A stretch of 64,000 nt of DNA from Mucilaginibacter sabulilitoris. GTDB lineage: Bacteria > Bacteroidota > Bacteroidia > Sphingobacteriales > Sphingobacteriaceae. The stretch covers positions 4,588,001 to 4,652,000 of the forward strand of contig NZ_CP139558.1 of assembly GCF_034262375.1 (NCBI RefSeq). The letters are read 5' to 3'. The stretch's first letter is position 1. The number at the start of each line of letters is the position of its first letter. Below the pieces are notes generated by a model. That model saw nothing but the letters and a program-made list of their open reading frames with translations, was not told where the DNA came from and did no database searches. The position numbers and the translations under genes were made by a program. This document shows, piece by piece, positions 53,609 through 62,529 of the stretch.

Positions 53609-54418
53609 ATGATGACCAACCACAAGAAAGGAACCCGTGAAGAATGGCTTGACGCCCGACTGCAGCTGCTTGATGCCGAAAAGGAATTAACGCAACGTTC
53701 CGATGAACTTGCGAAACAACGCCAGGAACTTCCCTGGGTTCGCATAGGCAAAGATTATCAATTTGATACGAGCGAGGGCAAAGCCTCGCTGACCGATCTT
53801 TTCAAAGGTCGCTCGCAGCTCATGATTTACCACTTTATGTTCGGGCCTGACTTCAAGGCAGGGTGTCCCACCTGCTCATCAATCGCCGATGGTTTCAATG
53901 GTGTCACCGTACACATGGAAAATCACGATTTGATGTTTTGGGCAGTGTCACGGGCACCGCTGGAAAAGTTGGAGGCATACAAACAGCGCATGGGCTGGAC
54001 ATTCCCCTGGGCATCCTCATTCGGCAGCGATTTTAACTTTGATTTCAGCGTAGGTTTCACCAAAGAGCAGATGCAGGATGGTATAAAATACAATTACCGG
54101 CAAGAGGAAGGTTATTCGCCGGAAACCGCGGCACATTCCGGCGCTTTCCAGTGGCGTGAGGGACAGGCCGCAGGCGAAGGGGCAGAAGCGAAGTTTGCCG
54201 CTATGACCGGAACCGATGTGCTGACCTATCACCGGGAAAGGCCCGGACTGAGCGCGTTTGCGCTGGAGGACGGCGCCGTTTACCATACCTATTCTGCCTA
54301 TGGGCGGGGTGTTGATGCCATTTGGGGAATGTACCCATGGTTTGACCGTGCGCCGAAAGGCCGTAATGAGGGAGAGGGCCCGTGGTGGCAACGTCACGAC
54401 GAATACAACAAACCCTGA
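53609..54418 (+). CDS. DUF899 thioredoxin-like protein
   Basis: 269 aa. The DUF899 pattern is REEWLDARLQLLDAEKELTQ, ELPWVRIGKDYQFDTSEG, LMIYHFMFGPDFKAGCPTCS, WAVSRAPLEKLEAYKQRMGW and SDFNFDFSVGFTKEQ. The GCPTC resembles a thioredoxin CxxC. Function is unknown; a redox or dithiol role is suggested by the motif. Starts at one of two successive ATGs (53609 or 53612). A second, diverged and frameshifted DUF899 gene follows. GC is visibly higher than in the SusC/D regions, which points to horizontal transfer. Confidence 0.85.
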   Translation: MMTNHKKGTREEWLDARLQLLDAEKELTQRSDELAKQRQELPWVRIGKDYQFDTSEGKASLTDLFKGRSQLMIYHFMFGPDFKAGCPTCSSIADGFNGVTVHMENHDLMFWAVSRAPLEKLEAYKQRMGWTFPWASSFGSDFNFDFSVGFTKEQMQDGIKYNYRQEEGYSPETAAHSGAFQWREGQAAGEGAEAKFAAMTGTDVLTYHRERPGLSAFALEDGAVYHTYSAYGRGVDAIWGMYPWFDRAPKGRNEGEGPWWQRHDEYNKP

Positions 54419-54462
54419 CAGTCGCAACATAGCGATATTGTTTATACATAAAACCACAACCT

Positions 54463-55274
54463 ATGAAAACGAAAGAAAAGAAAAGCCAGACATCGGTTAA
54501 GGATAGCTTGGATAGGGCTGGATCGCCACAGATAGTGGACAGGGCCGGCTTCCAGAACAACTGGATGCGCTGAGGGTTCGCGAAAAGGCGCATACCCATG
54601 AAAGTGACGCTATAGCGGCGGCACGCCGCCGCTTGCCCATGGTGGAAGTAGACGGCGTTACAGCGCTCATTGGCGAGCATGGAGAGACGACACTGCTTGA
54701 TGCCTTTGAAGGACGTACCATGCTTATTGCCTATTATTTAATGTGGCATGATGGAAAACCCGCTGCACAACAATGTGAGGGTTGTACCTGGGTCACCTCC
54801 CATATACATGAGCTATCTTATCTTTTTTCCAGGGACATCACATATGCCACATTTTGCCAGGGCCCATATGAAGAGAGCTCCCGGTACCGGGAGTTCATGG
54901 GCTGGGAAATGCCTTGGTATTCAGCGCCAAATTCGTCGCTTGAAACGCTGCTGGTAGGACGCAAGATTGGCATGATGCATATTGTGTGTTACCTGCGCCA
55001 GGGCGACCGTGTATTTGAGACATACTGGACAACCTTTCGCGGGGTAGAGACCATCGATTATAGCCTCGCATTGATGGACTTGACTGTGTATGGACGTCAG
55101 GAGGACTGGGAGGATTCTCCTGCCGGCTGGCCGCAGGATCGAAGCTACTTTCGTACCTACGGCGGGCCGCCGGACTGGCTATCGACAACCGAAGATCATG
55201 GGGGGCGCCCAATTCCTCAATGGCTTAGACTCGAGGCCGGATATGCTGACGACCTGACTGGAAATACCCCGTAA
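54463..55274 (+). pseudogene. DUF899-family gene, second copy, frameshifted
   Basis: ATG 54463 opens MKTKEKKSQTSVKDSLDRAG and runs to a stop near 54571. The other frame supplies QLDALRVREKAHTHESDAIA, then RRRLPMVEVDGVTALIG, the usual DUF899 start, and continues in the frame to 55274. The break is at about 54553-54560, where one base appears to be missing (TTCCAGAACAACTGG should read in two frames). Downstream are TMLIAYYLMWHDGKPAAQQC, EGCTWVTSHIH and REFMGWEMPWYSA, so the core is intact. An ORF from 54639 could still start at ATG and give a shortened protein. Confidence 0.75.
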
Positions 55275-55305
55275 GTTTAAAGTTCAGGCTAAAAGAAAGT
55301 GAGTT

Positions 55306-56160
55306 ATGAATATAGGCTACCAATCAAACGAGCCCCGGCAGGGCGATTCGGCGCAGATGCATGGTCGTGAGGTACAACGATCTAAAAAAGCCGCACACCA
55401 CCTTGAAAAAAAAAGTCGAATTGCTTTTATCATCATCAGCAGCCTTATTTTTCTTGCCAGTGTCGCCGCAACCATTTATTTTACCAGTTCAATGTCGGGG
55501 GGAATGGATATGCCCGGCGGATGGAAAATGTCCATGATGTGGATGCCGATGCCCGGACAGGGCTGGGCAAGTTCGGCGATAACATTTCTGCTGATGTGGG
55601 AGAGCATGATGATTGCCATGATGCTGCCTTCGGCGGTCCCCATGCTGCTCCGCCATGGCCGGACACAAAATCATGAGCGCCAGTTATCCGCTTGCCTATC
55701 GATGCTGCAGTTAGCAAGCGGATACTTTTTTGTCTGGCTGCTTATTGGCATTTTAGTGGCAGGGGTTGGTATGGCCCTGGGACAGTTAATGATGGAGTCG
55801 TCAGCTTTCAGCAAAACGATACCCTTATTATCCGGTTTAGCTTTGGTACTGGCCGGAATTATTCAGCTTAGCCCATGGAAAATGCGCGGACTACGGCAAT
55901 GCAGAGTAATGACTGCGCGCCTGAAAAATCAAAGTAAATGGCACATTGGCCTTAACGAGGGAATATCGTGCGCCATATGTTGTTCAGGCCCTATGTTGAT
56001 TCTTCTTGTCATTGGTGTAATGAACATTTTTGTAATGGTGTTGGTGACAGTCATCATTGCACTGGAAAAACTCTTACCTAAGCCCGGCCTGGTTATAAGC
56101 GCTTCAGGCTTTGCGGCTATTGGTTTTGGGTTGGTCACAACAGTTAATTCGCTTTTCTAA
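55306..56160 (+). CDS. DUF2182 integral membrane protein
   Basis: 284 aa. About six or seven membrane helices (FIIISSLIFLASVAATIYF, YFFVWLLIGILVAGVGMALG, LSGLALVLAGIIQLSP, PMLILLVIGVMNIFVMVLV). DUF2182 landmarks are the Met-rich WESMMIAMMLPSAVPML near 100-120, SPWKMRGLRQC near 190-200, and EGISCAICCSGPM near 220. The Met/His/Cys richness suggests metal (copper) handling, which is inference. The N-terminal region (MSGGMDMPGGWKMSMMWMPM) is unusually Met-rich. It follows the DUF899 pair and shares their higher GC. Confidence 0.8.
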   Translation: MNIGYQSNEPRQGDSAQMHGREVQRSKKAAHHLEKKSRIAFIIISSLIFLASVAATIYFTSSMSGGMDMPGGWKMSMMWMPMPGQGWASSAITFLLMWESMMIAMMLPSAVPMLLRHGRTQNHERQLSACLSMLQLASGYFFVWLLIGILVAGVGMALGQLMMESSAFSKTIPLLSGLALVLAGIIQLSPWKMRGLRQCRVMTARLKNQSKWHIGLNEGISCAICCSGPMLILLVIGVMNIFVMVLVTVIIALEKLLPKPGLVISASGFAAIGFGLVTTVNSLF

Positions 56161-56331
56161 ATAGTTCAAATAGCTCAGGGGGAACCTGGACCATAGGAGA
56201 GGTAATGCGCTTTAACAACAGCCGGCGGAATCAAATCAAGCTGAGCCAAAACTATTCATGAAATAAATTTCAATTAGTGGTTACATTACCCGGTTGGAAG
56301 TTGACTAACAATAAATTTAAATCAAATTATT

Positions 56332-56766
56332 ATGAAAAAGTCAACTTTAATTCTCGCAATTGCTGCCCTTGCATTTGCTTCCTGCAGAAAAACAGATGGT
56401 GTTGCACCGGTAAGCTCCACTCCTGATGTAAACACCGTAGCCTCTAAACATGGTGGCGCAGACGACAACATTAACCACGATGCTAATGACGACAATTTGC
56501 CTAAACACAGCGGAGCTGACGATGGCGTAAAACATGATGCCAATGATGACAATTTACCTAAACACAGTGGTAAGGATGATAGGAATATCACCGTTCCCAC
56601 AAAGGTTACTGCCGCGTTTAATAAGTTGTATCCCGGCAGCGTTATCAGGGAATGGAAGTTAACCAGTGATGGATTATATAAAGCACATTTTACAAGAAAA
56701 GGCGTTGCTTATGAAGCTTCTTTTAAAGCTAATGGCACACTTGTAAAAATAGAAAGAGACAAATAA
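56332..56766 (+). CDS. Small repeat-containing lipoprotein with PepSY-like C-terminus
   Basis: 144 aa; lipobox Cys18 (AIAALAFASC). Residues 39-84 contain two full 19-residue repeats and one partial of the form KHSGADDGVKHDANDDNLP, rich in Asp, His and Asn, which looks like a possible cation-binding spacer. The C-terminus (VPTKVTAAFNKLYPG, then REWKLTSDGLYKAHFTRKGV, YEASFKANGTLVKIERDK) fits a PepSY-like/DUF2874 domain. Function unknown. Followed by a perfect terminator hairpin. The repeats may vary in number between strains. Confidence 0.72.
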   Translation: MKKSTLILAIAALAFASCRKTDGVAPVSSTPDVNTVASKHGGADDNINHDANDDNLPKHSGADDGVKHDANDDNLPKHSGKDDRNITVPTKVTAAFNKLYPGSVIREWKLTSDGLYKAHFTRKGVAYEASFKANGTLVKIERDK

Positions 56767-56785
56767 TACGATTTCCTTCTTTTTT

Positions 56786-56815
56786 CTAAAGCCCGTAATT
56801 AGTTACGGGCTTTAG
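56786..56815 (+). terminator. Intrinsic terminator after the repeat lipoprotein
   Basis: CTAAAGCCCGTAA pairs perfectly (13 bp) with TTACGGGCTTTAG around a 4-nt loop TTAG. The T-rich tail is short (TTTAG lies inside the stem), but the GC core is strong. Confidence 0.7.
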
Positions 56816-56930
56816 CTGTTGAAATATTTTACAAGTTATTAAAACACAATACCTGTCGCCAAATCATTTTTTTATCAAATACTTTTTGTTAAATTAGGTA
56901 ACAATATTGCCTTAAAATTAAACCGAACAA

Positions 56931-57794
56931 ATGGTTAGAAGGTTAAATAGCTTTACACTTGCTTGCATTCTGTGCCTGTTTTTGTCATGCTCTAAAGATA
57001 AAAAAACACCGCTTCCCGATCCTGCGGTAACACCACCACCTGAAACACCTCCGGGTCAGGGGCCAGGCGATCAAAACAAAGGGATCTATTCTGATTCTCT
57101 TTTCTTTGTTCAGCAAACTGATATTACTATAAAACCGGTAAATGCCAAAGCCGGTACCTACAGCAGCATTCCCGACGGGCTTAAGTTAGAAGAAGCTACA
57201 GGCGAGATAGACATAAATAAAAGTGAAACCGGCCTCAAATATAAAGTTACGTTTACGCCTTCCGGGGGTGGGGAAACTCAAACATCCTATGTCATTATTT
57301 CGGGTATCAATTACCAGGACAAAATATATAATTTATCAAAAGGGGATAGTGTGGCCGTGCCCATATACAATGCCAATTCAAAACTTGCTTTACCCGGTGC
57401 AAATAAAAGCAGCGTTTTTGACAAAGATGGTGACTGTAAAAAGGCAGGCATTGTGGTTAACAACAATGACGGGCGTATTAACCTTGCACAATCAGTGCGA
57501 AACCAAAGTATAGATACCGGCGCTACGGAAGAGGTAAAGCTACGCTATAGCATCAACGATAATAGCAATAAGGCCCCAAATGGACTGAACGTGAAAATAT
57601 ATTTCTACCGGACGGCCAAAGAAATCCCTCAATATCTTACTGATTTATTGGAGGAGAGAAAAACTTCCATATTGACCGAAGCTTCCGCGCCCTCCGCTAT
57701 TCAAAGCAGCAGCCTGATTACGGCCAGCCTGTCAACAAATGCTAAAAAAGCCACCCGTGCAAGGCCACCGTGTATTATTGTGGTAAGCCGATAG
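56931..57794 (+). CDS. Hypothetical lipoprotein preceding the CHAT gene
   Basis: 287 aa; signal MVRRLNSFTLACILCLFLSC, then a Pro-rich linker (PPPETPPGQGPGD) to about residue 50 and a beta-rich region (TDITIKPVNAKAGTYSS, YKVTFTPSGGGETQTSYVII). No family recognised. The C-terminal 60 residues are Ser/Ala-rich with a basic end. It ends 41 bp before the CHAT gene, on the same strand, so it may act as its surface partner. Confidence 0.65.
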   Translation: MVRRLNSFTLACILCLFLSCSKDKKTPLPDPAVTPPPETPPGQGPGDQNKGIYSDSLFFVQQTDITIKPVNAKAGTYSSIPDGLKLEEATGEIDINKSETGLKYKVTFTPSGGGETQTSYVIISGINYQDKIYNLSKGDSVAVPIYNANSKLALPGANKSSVFDKDGDCKKAGIVVNNNDGRINLAQSVRNQSIDTGATEEVKLRYSINDNSNKAPNGLNVKIYFYRTAKEIPQYLTDLLEERKTSILTEASAPSAIQSSSLITASLSTNAKKATRARPPCIIVVSR

Positions 57795-57835
57795 TCAATA
57801 CCATCGATACGGCATATTTTGAATATATTTAATTT

Positions 57836-60640
57836 ATGTATTCAGGCCGTTTTATTCTTTGTATGCTTTTTGTATGGCTATTTTTCAGGCCTGCAGCAAA
57901 TGCTTTTCAGCAATCACCTAATGAATACAAAAGGCTTTTTAGTTATGCAGAAAAGCTGGCTGCTGCTGATAACCCAACCGATAAAACAGACCAGCAGGCC
58001 CTTACTTTATATAAAAGAGTTATTGCTATTTTATCTCAAACAAATGCCGATGCTCCTTATCTGTTTAAAACCTATGTTAGCACGGGCGCTTTTTTACAGG
58101 TACTAAACCGGTCTGGCGAAGCTATAGACTACTTTCAAAAATCTTTCATTTTAAAGAAAAAGCTCTCCGCTCTCCCAGATTCGGTACTATTTAAACCATT
58201 ACTCTATTGTGGTAACAGCTATTATCAGCAGGATAATCCCGACTCCGCGGCAATACTTTATAACCAGGCAAAAAATATTGCGGAAAAGTTCCCCACGGTC
58301 AGTGGCATAGAAAGGCTATATAATACCTTAGGTGTGGTAGCTTATTCAACAGGCAATTACAATAAAAGTATCCCATATTACGAAAAAGCTATTTCCATGT
58401 TACAAAGCCAGTCATCCTACGAAACCGCGCTATTGGTGACTTACAAAAGTAACCTTGCCTCCGCTTATCGCCGGTTAAAAAGATATGATGAGGCCCTAAA
58501 ACTTTATAAGGGTGCCCTATCCTACCATATTGAAACAGATAAGTTATTACACAACATTGGCGCAGTATACCTGGCTATGGTGCAACCGGCACAAGCTATT
58601 GATTATTTAAAAAGCGTAAAATACGAGGATAAAAAGAAATTAAATGACCTGGGCAAAGCGTATCTCCAGCAAAACAATTATATGGCTGCGCTTGGATATT
58701 TGGAAAAGGCACAGGCATTAAATAACAAGGCCAGCAAAGCGCACAAGAACAGCGATTATGGCATCACCTTAAAATATACAGGCGATGCGTGGGTGCAGCA
58801 ACAACAGTTGATAAAGGGGCTGGATTATTACCAGAGAGCCATCCAGAATCTGCTTTTGGATTTTCGTGACTATAATATTTATACTAATCCTCAAAATTTT
58901 AATAGCGTATTTAATGCCGATGAATTACTGGAAACCTTGCTGGCTAAAGCTTCGGCTTTTAAACTATTGTACGCCCAAAACCACAACATTAAAGATTTGG
59001 ATGCATCGTTACAAACCTTTTTATGCTTTTACAAACTGGCAGATCATATTGAAAGATTTTATGAAAATGATGAAGCACGATACCTGATCAGCAGCAGGAA
59101 ATATGCAGCGCACCAATTGCCTATTGATATCTGTTTACAATTATACAATCTTACTCATCAAAAAAAATATATTGAGCAAGCCTATTTCCTTGACGAAGAA
59201 AACAAAGCCAGCACGCTTTCTTTATACCTGGAAGAATCGAAATTAAAAACCAGCAGCGGCGTGTCCCAATCTTTATTACATCAGGAAGCTGTTTTGAAGG
59301 AAAATATAACCCGGATATCATTGCAGGCATCGGGCGAAACTGACAGTCTTATTTTGAATAAACTCAGATATCGTATAAATGATTATACCATTAAGCTGCT
59401 TGCTATACAGCAAAAAATAAATCAGCAAACGGGCTTTAGCCAATTGACTGTGCAAGGCAACGGTATTAATATTTCGTTACTTCAAAAAAACATTCCTGCA
59501 CAAAGCGCCATCCTATCGTACCACGTTGGTCAGGTCAATATTTTATGCTTTGTTATTACCCATAATGGGTTCGATTTCTTTACCAGGCCGCTTACATCCA
59601 ATTTCATGTCGGTGCTTAAGGATTTTTTCAGGGAGGCTCAATACCGGGAAGGTAACAACAACAGTAAGATCCGTGAACTTGGTAAAAATTTATACGGGCA
59701 ACTGATCAAGCCCGCGGAAATATTTCTTGCCGGCAAGGATGCGCTAATGATCATTCCGGACGATGAACTTAATTACTTACCATTTGAATTACTGGCTAAT
59801 GACGAGGGCACGAACCTGTTGAGGAAATATTCCATCACCTATAATTATTCCTGCGGTATATTGCAAAACAGCAATGTCAATTTGGCTAACAGCCAGCCAG
59901 GCAAACTGGGCATAGCGCCGTTTAATAAAAGGGTAAACAGTTTAGACATGGAGACCCCGGACTGGGCTCTGTTACCTGCCTCAAAACAGGAAATCGAAAG
60001 CATGGGAGGTACTTCCCTGTTTAACGAAAAAGCTACTAAGCAACAATTTTTAAATAGCGCGCATCAATATGGCATTATTCATTTAGCCACACATGCGTAT
60101 GTCAATGACCTAAACCCAGGCAAATCATACATTGCGTTTTACCCGGCCGCACCAGCTTCCGGAATTACTTATAAACTGTATCAGCCAGAGATATATAATT
60201 TAAAACTGGATAAAACCGCTTTGGTAATATTGAGCGCCTGCGAAAGCGGAACGGGCGAGCTGATTAAGGGCGAAGGGCTGATGAGTCTTTCAAGGGCTTT
60301 CTCATACGCCGGGTGCAATAATATCATTACATCGATGTGGAAGGCTGACGACGCTTCAACAGCTTATATTTCCGCGAGATTACATGCGTATCTGAAAAAA
60401 GGACATACCATAACCCAGGCATTAAAAGAAGCCCGGCTCGACTACCTTAATGACGACCAGATACCATCTGCAAAAAAGGCATCTGGTTATTGGGCCCATT
60501 TGCGTTTAATAGGGGGCTTCGAAAAAACGGAAGAGCACCATTACCTTTTTGTCTGGTTGCTGATTATAGTCGTTTTTTGCGTTATCCTCTTCATAAAAAG
60601 AAACCTGGACCGCCTAAAACAACCCCGGCTCAATCAATAA
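57836..60640 (+). CDS. TPR-CHAT domain protein, secreted and C-terminally anchored (caspase-like fold)
   Basis: 934 aa; signal peptide (MYSGRFILCMLFVWLFF to about NAFQ). About 30-340 contains TPR units (GEAIDYFQKSFILKKKLSAL, YNKSIPYYEKAISMLQ, YDEALKLYKGALSYH, MAALGYLEKAQALNNKA), then a helical linker. The CHAT domain is about 630-890: DELNYLPFELLANDEGTNLL, IIHLATHAYVND (His753) and VILSACESGTGELIKGEGLM (Cys802), the two catalytic residues, plus GCNNIITSMWKADDASTAYI. Near the C-terminus one transmembrane helix (YLFVWLLIIVVFCVILFI) is followed by a Lys/Arg-rich tail. The periplasmic or outer location differs from cytosolic CHAT proteases used in defence. It faces a sigma/anti-sigma pair. Confidence 0.88.
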   Translation: MYSGRFILCMLFVWLFFRPAANAFQQSPNEYKRLFSYAEKLAAADNPTDKTDQQALTLYKRVIAILSQTNADAPYLFKTYVSTGAFLQVLNRSGEAIDYFQKSFILKKKLSALPDSVLFKPLLYCGNSYYQQDNPDSAAILYNQAKNIAEKFPTVSGIERLYNTLGVVAYSTGNYNKSIPYYEKAISMLQSQSSYETALLVTYKSNLASAYRRLKRYDEALKLYKGALSYHIETDKLLHNIGAVYLAMVQPAQAIDYLKSVKYEDKKKLNDLGKAYLQQNNYMAALGYLEKAQALNNKASKAHKNSDYGITLKYTGDAWVQQQQLIKGLDYYQRAIQNLLLDFRDYNIYTNPQNFNSVFNADELLETLLAKASAFKLLYAQNHNIKDLDASLQTFLCFYKLADHIERFYENDEARYLISSRKYAAHQLPIDICLQLYNLTHQKKYIEQAYFLDEENKASTLSLYLEESKLKTSSGVSQSLLHQEAVLKENITRISLQASGETDSLILNKLRYRINDYTIKLLAIQQKINQQTGFSQLTVQGNGINISLLQKNIPAQSAILSYHVGQVNILCFVITHNGFDFFTRPLTSNFMSVLKDFFREAQYREGNNNSKIRELGKNLYGQLIKPAEIFLAGKDALMIIPDDELNYLPFELLANDEGTNLLRKYSITYNYSCGILQNSNVNLANSQPGKLGIAPFNKRVNSLDMETPDWALLPASKQEIESMGGTSLFNEKATKQQFLNSAHQYGIIHLATHAYVNDLNPGKSYIAFYPAAPASGITYKLYQPEIYNLKLDKTALVILSACESGTGELIKGEGLMSLSRAFSYAGCNNIITSMWKADDASTAYISARLHAYLKKGHTITQALKEARLDYLNDDQIPSAKKASGYWAHLRLIGGFEKTEEHHYLFVWLLIIVVFCVILFIKRNLDRLKQPRLNQ

Positions 60641-60751
60641 AACATCACCCGCTTGTTGGGTTGACACTGTCTTTTTTACAGCTGTATAAGCCGTAACCAC
60701 ACCTAATAAAATTATAGCTATGCTGATGTTGTTTTGTTTTAAACTTTTCAT
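60614..60751 (-). CDS. Small single-helix protein (possible)
   Basis: 45 codons: MKSLKQNNISIAIILLGVV, then TAYTAVKKTVSTQQAGDVLL and EPGLF. One N-terminal hydrophobic helix. Its tail overlaps the end of the CHAT gene in antisense by 27 bp. It lies 70 bp downstream of the anti-sigma gene on the same strand and could be a third gene of that operon, but the evidence is only its coding-looking composition. Confidence 0.35.
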   Translation of the reverse strand: MKSLKQNNISIAIILLGVVTAYTAVKKTVSTQQAGDVLLIEPGLF

Positions 60752-60821
60752 AATCCCTTTCTGTTTTATACTTAGTATCCACCACAGTAAGATATGTAAC
60801 CCCCTGTTTTAAAATCCCGGC

Positions 60822-61589
60822 TTATCGACCAGGATTTTTGATGAGGAGTAATTTTAGTTTAAGCAGGGTAAAGCAGGTAACCCTGTCATGATACAAATGA
60901 TCGCTATCATGGTATATTTTTTCGAATAAGGGCTTTGTTTTCGCGGGCTCGTTATTCCGTAAATAGGTGATTGCAAGATAATACTCCGCATCGTCCTTAT
61001 AATTACCAGAAGAGTCCCGCAGTACAGTATTAAATTCCCTGATGGCGCTGGAGAACTGTTGTGTAACTAAATACGCCTGTGCGCTAAGAAAGTAATCTTT
61101 TACAGTATGTTTTTTGTTTTTTTCAACACCGGAGATAACCTCGTAATAATCTTTATTGGTATAGGCCTTTTCAACAACTGATGTTTCTTTTGCGCCACGT
61201 TCAACACCGGGTTCATAAGGTCGGTAATGATCTGCCGATAGCCTCGACGGAGATACGGTTATATATTCATAAGCCCCAAATAAAAACAGCAATACAAATA
61301 ATCCGGCTGCTATCCTCATTGTATAACGAATAAAAGGATAGCTTTTTCTCTGTATCGATTTTGCTCCTTCATTCCTAAACTCATTCATCATTTCCTGATG
61401 TACTGATGCTACCTGCTGTTTTAAGCCGTAATGCTGCACCACTAACTTAGCTGCCTGCAAATTTTCCAGCTCGGCCCGCATGTCTGCATCTTCTGTAAGC
61501 AACTTTTCAAAAGCACTTAGCGCTTCGCCGGTTAGCTCACCATCAAGATACCGTATCAACTTTTCGTTTGGCTGCCCGTTATTGTCCAT
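60822..61589 (-). CDS. Putative membrane anti-sigma factor with TPR-like periplasmic part
   Basis: 255 aa. N-terminal cytoplasmic helix pattern typical of anti-sigma proteins (EKLIRYLDGELTGEALSAFE, then LLTEDADMRAELENL), one transmembrane helix near 90-105 (MRIAAGLFVLLFLFGAYEYI), and a helical C-terminal part with TPR-like EFNTVLRDSSGNYKDDAEYY and LAITYLRNNEPAKTKPLFEK. It overlaps the sigma gene by 11 bp (61579-61589), the usual coupling. It likely holds the upstream sigma factor inactive, and its outer part may sense the TPR-CHAT or lipoprotein partners encoded nearby (inference). Confidence 0.75.
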   Translation of the reverse strand: MDNNGQPNEKLIRYLDGELTGEALSAFEKLLTEDADMRAELENLQAAKLVVQHYGLKQQVASVHQEMMNEFRNEGAKSIQRKSYPFIRYTMRIAAGLFVLLFLFGAYEYITVSPSRLSADHYRPYEPGVERGAKETSVVEKAYTNKDYYEVISGVEKNKKHTVKDYFLSAQAYLVTQQFSSAIREFNTVLRDSSGNYKDDAEYYLAITYLRNNEPAKTKPLFEKIYHDSDHLYHDRVTCFTLLKLKLLLIKNPGR

Positions 61590-62193
61590 ATAATAATGCG
61601 CTTTTAAATTGTTGTGCCAACCCCGGATTGGCAGAAAGCATCTCCTCCAGGCTTTTTAAACACTTATATTTTTTATTCCTGAGCACCTGCTCGTTTTCAT
61701 AATTAACCATTGGTAATATCTCTTTCATTGAAAGGTTATCATAATAATAAGCGGTCAAAATTTGCCGGCATATAACCCCCAGTTTATCCATCAATGTCAT
61801 AACCATCTTCTTGGCGTCGCGTTCAATTAAAAAATCACTTACATCTTTTTCATCCGTATCTTTCTCGTTTTCGTATTTTCCGTCTCTTGCCATTGCCCTT
61901 CCACGTTTCTTTAACTCATTTAGCCACGTATACTTATTAAGAGCGAATAAAAATGTTTTGATGGTTGATTCTCCTTTGAACTTTCCCTGCCTTACGATGT
62001 CAATAAAGGTGACTATCATCTCCTGAAAAACATCTTCGGCGTCCTGCTCCGATCCCTGGTTCTGCTTTACATAATTGCTTAATACAGCATAATAACTGCG
62101 ATATATAAAACCGATAGCCAAATTGCTTACATGCTCTTTTTTTAGCATTTCGATTAACTCCCAATCGGAGAAATTCGATATGACTTTCTTCAT
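61579..62193 (-). CDS. Sigma-70 family (ECF-type) RNA polymerase sigma factor
   Basis: 204 aa. Region 2 is at about 30-100 (YVKQNQGSEQDAEDVFQEMI, TIKTFLFALNKYTWLNELK) and region 4 at about 140-190 (LGVICRQILTAYYYDNLSMK, LPMVNYENEQVLRNKKYKCL). A charged linker joins them. It is outside the FecI group near 27 kb: no FecR or STN receptor adjoins it. It is the first gene of a minus-strand pair with the anti-sigma factor. The CHAT and lipoprotein genes converge on this pair from the other side. Confidence 0.82.
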   Translation of the reverse strand: MKKVISNFSDWELIEMLKKEHVSNLAIGFIYRSYYAVLSNYVKQNQGSEQDAEDVFQEMIVTFIDIVRQGKFKGESTIKTFLFALNKYTWLNELKKRGRAMARDGKYENEKDTDEKDVSDFLIERDAKKMVMTLMDKLGVICRQILTAYYYDNLSMKEILPMVNYENEQVLRNKKYKCLKSLEEMLSANPGLAQQFKSALLYGQ

Positions 62194-62529
62194 ATAATAC
62201 GTTGTTAGTAAATACTGTAGTTTACAATGTAACCAATGTACTTTTTTTAAAATTGTTTTATTTCAAAAGCCAAAAAATGCCTGTGAAAAAACTTCAGTGT
62301 TTCCGGAGGTTGTCGCTTATCAAGCTTTTACGGTTGCTGCGTTAACTGAAGTCTTTCCCGTTAAACTATCCACAATTACCGGGCAGTCCAAAAATAAATA
62401 AGTTGCTCTGTTCTCTAAATCCTGCCTTCACGTTGGCTAAACAATCATCAGGTGTTTCCAAAAGGAAATTTGAAAGATAATATGACCAATCCCCTGAACA
62501 ATCCGCCGATTAAGCTAAATTGCCATCAT
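62194..62529. other. Divergent intergenic region between sigma and GH43 genes
   Basis: About 335 bp. An in-frame ATG at 62482 precedes the preferred GH43 start by 16 codons. No consensus -33/-7 pair or hairpin could be placed with confidence. Promoters for both flanking genes must lie here. Confidence 0.35.

Noticed and set aside
57836..60640. CHAT protein considered as the effector of a type III CRISPR/Craspase-like or gasdermin system
   Set aside because: No CRISPR array, Cas protein or gasdermin-like gene is in the window, and the protein is exported.
61811..62026. Plus-strand reading frame inside the sigma factor gene
   Set aside because: Antisense shadow of a clear sigma-70 gene with no independent evidence.
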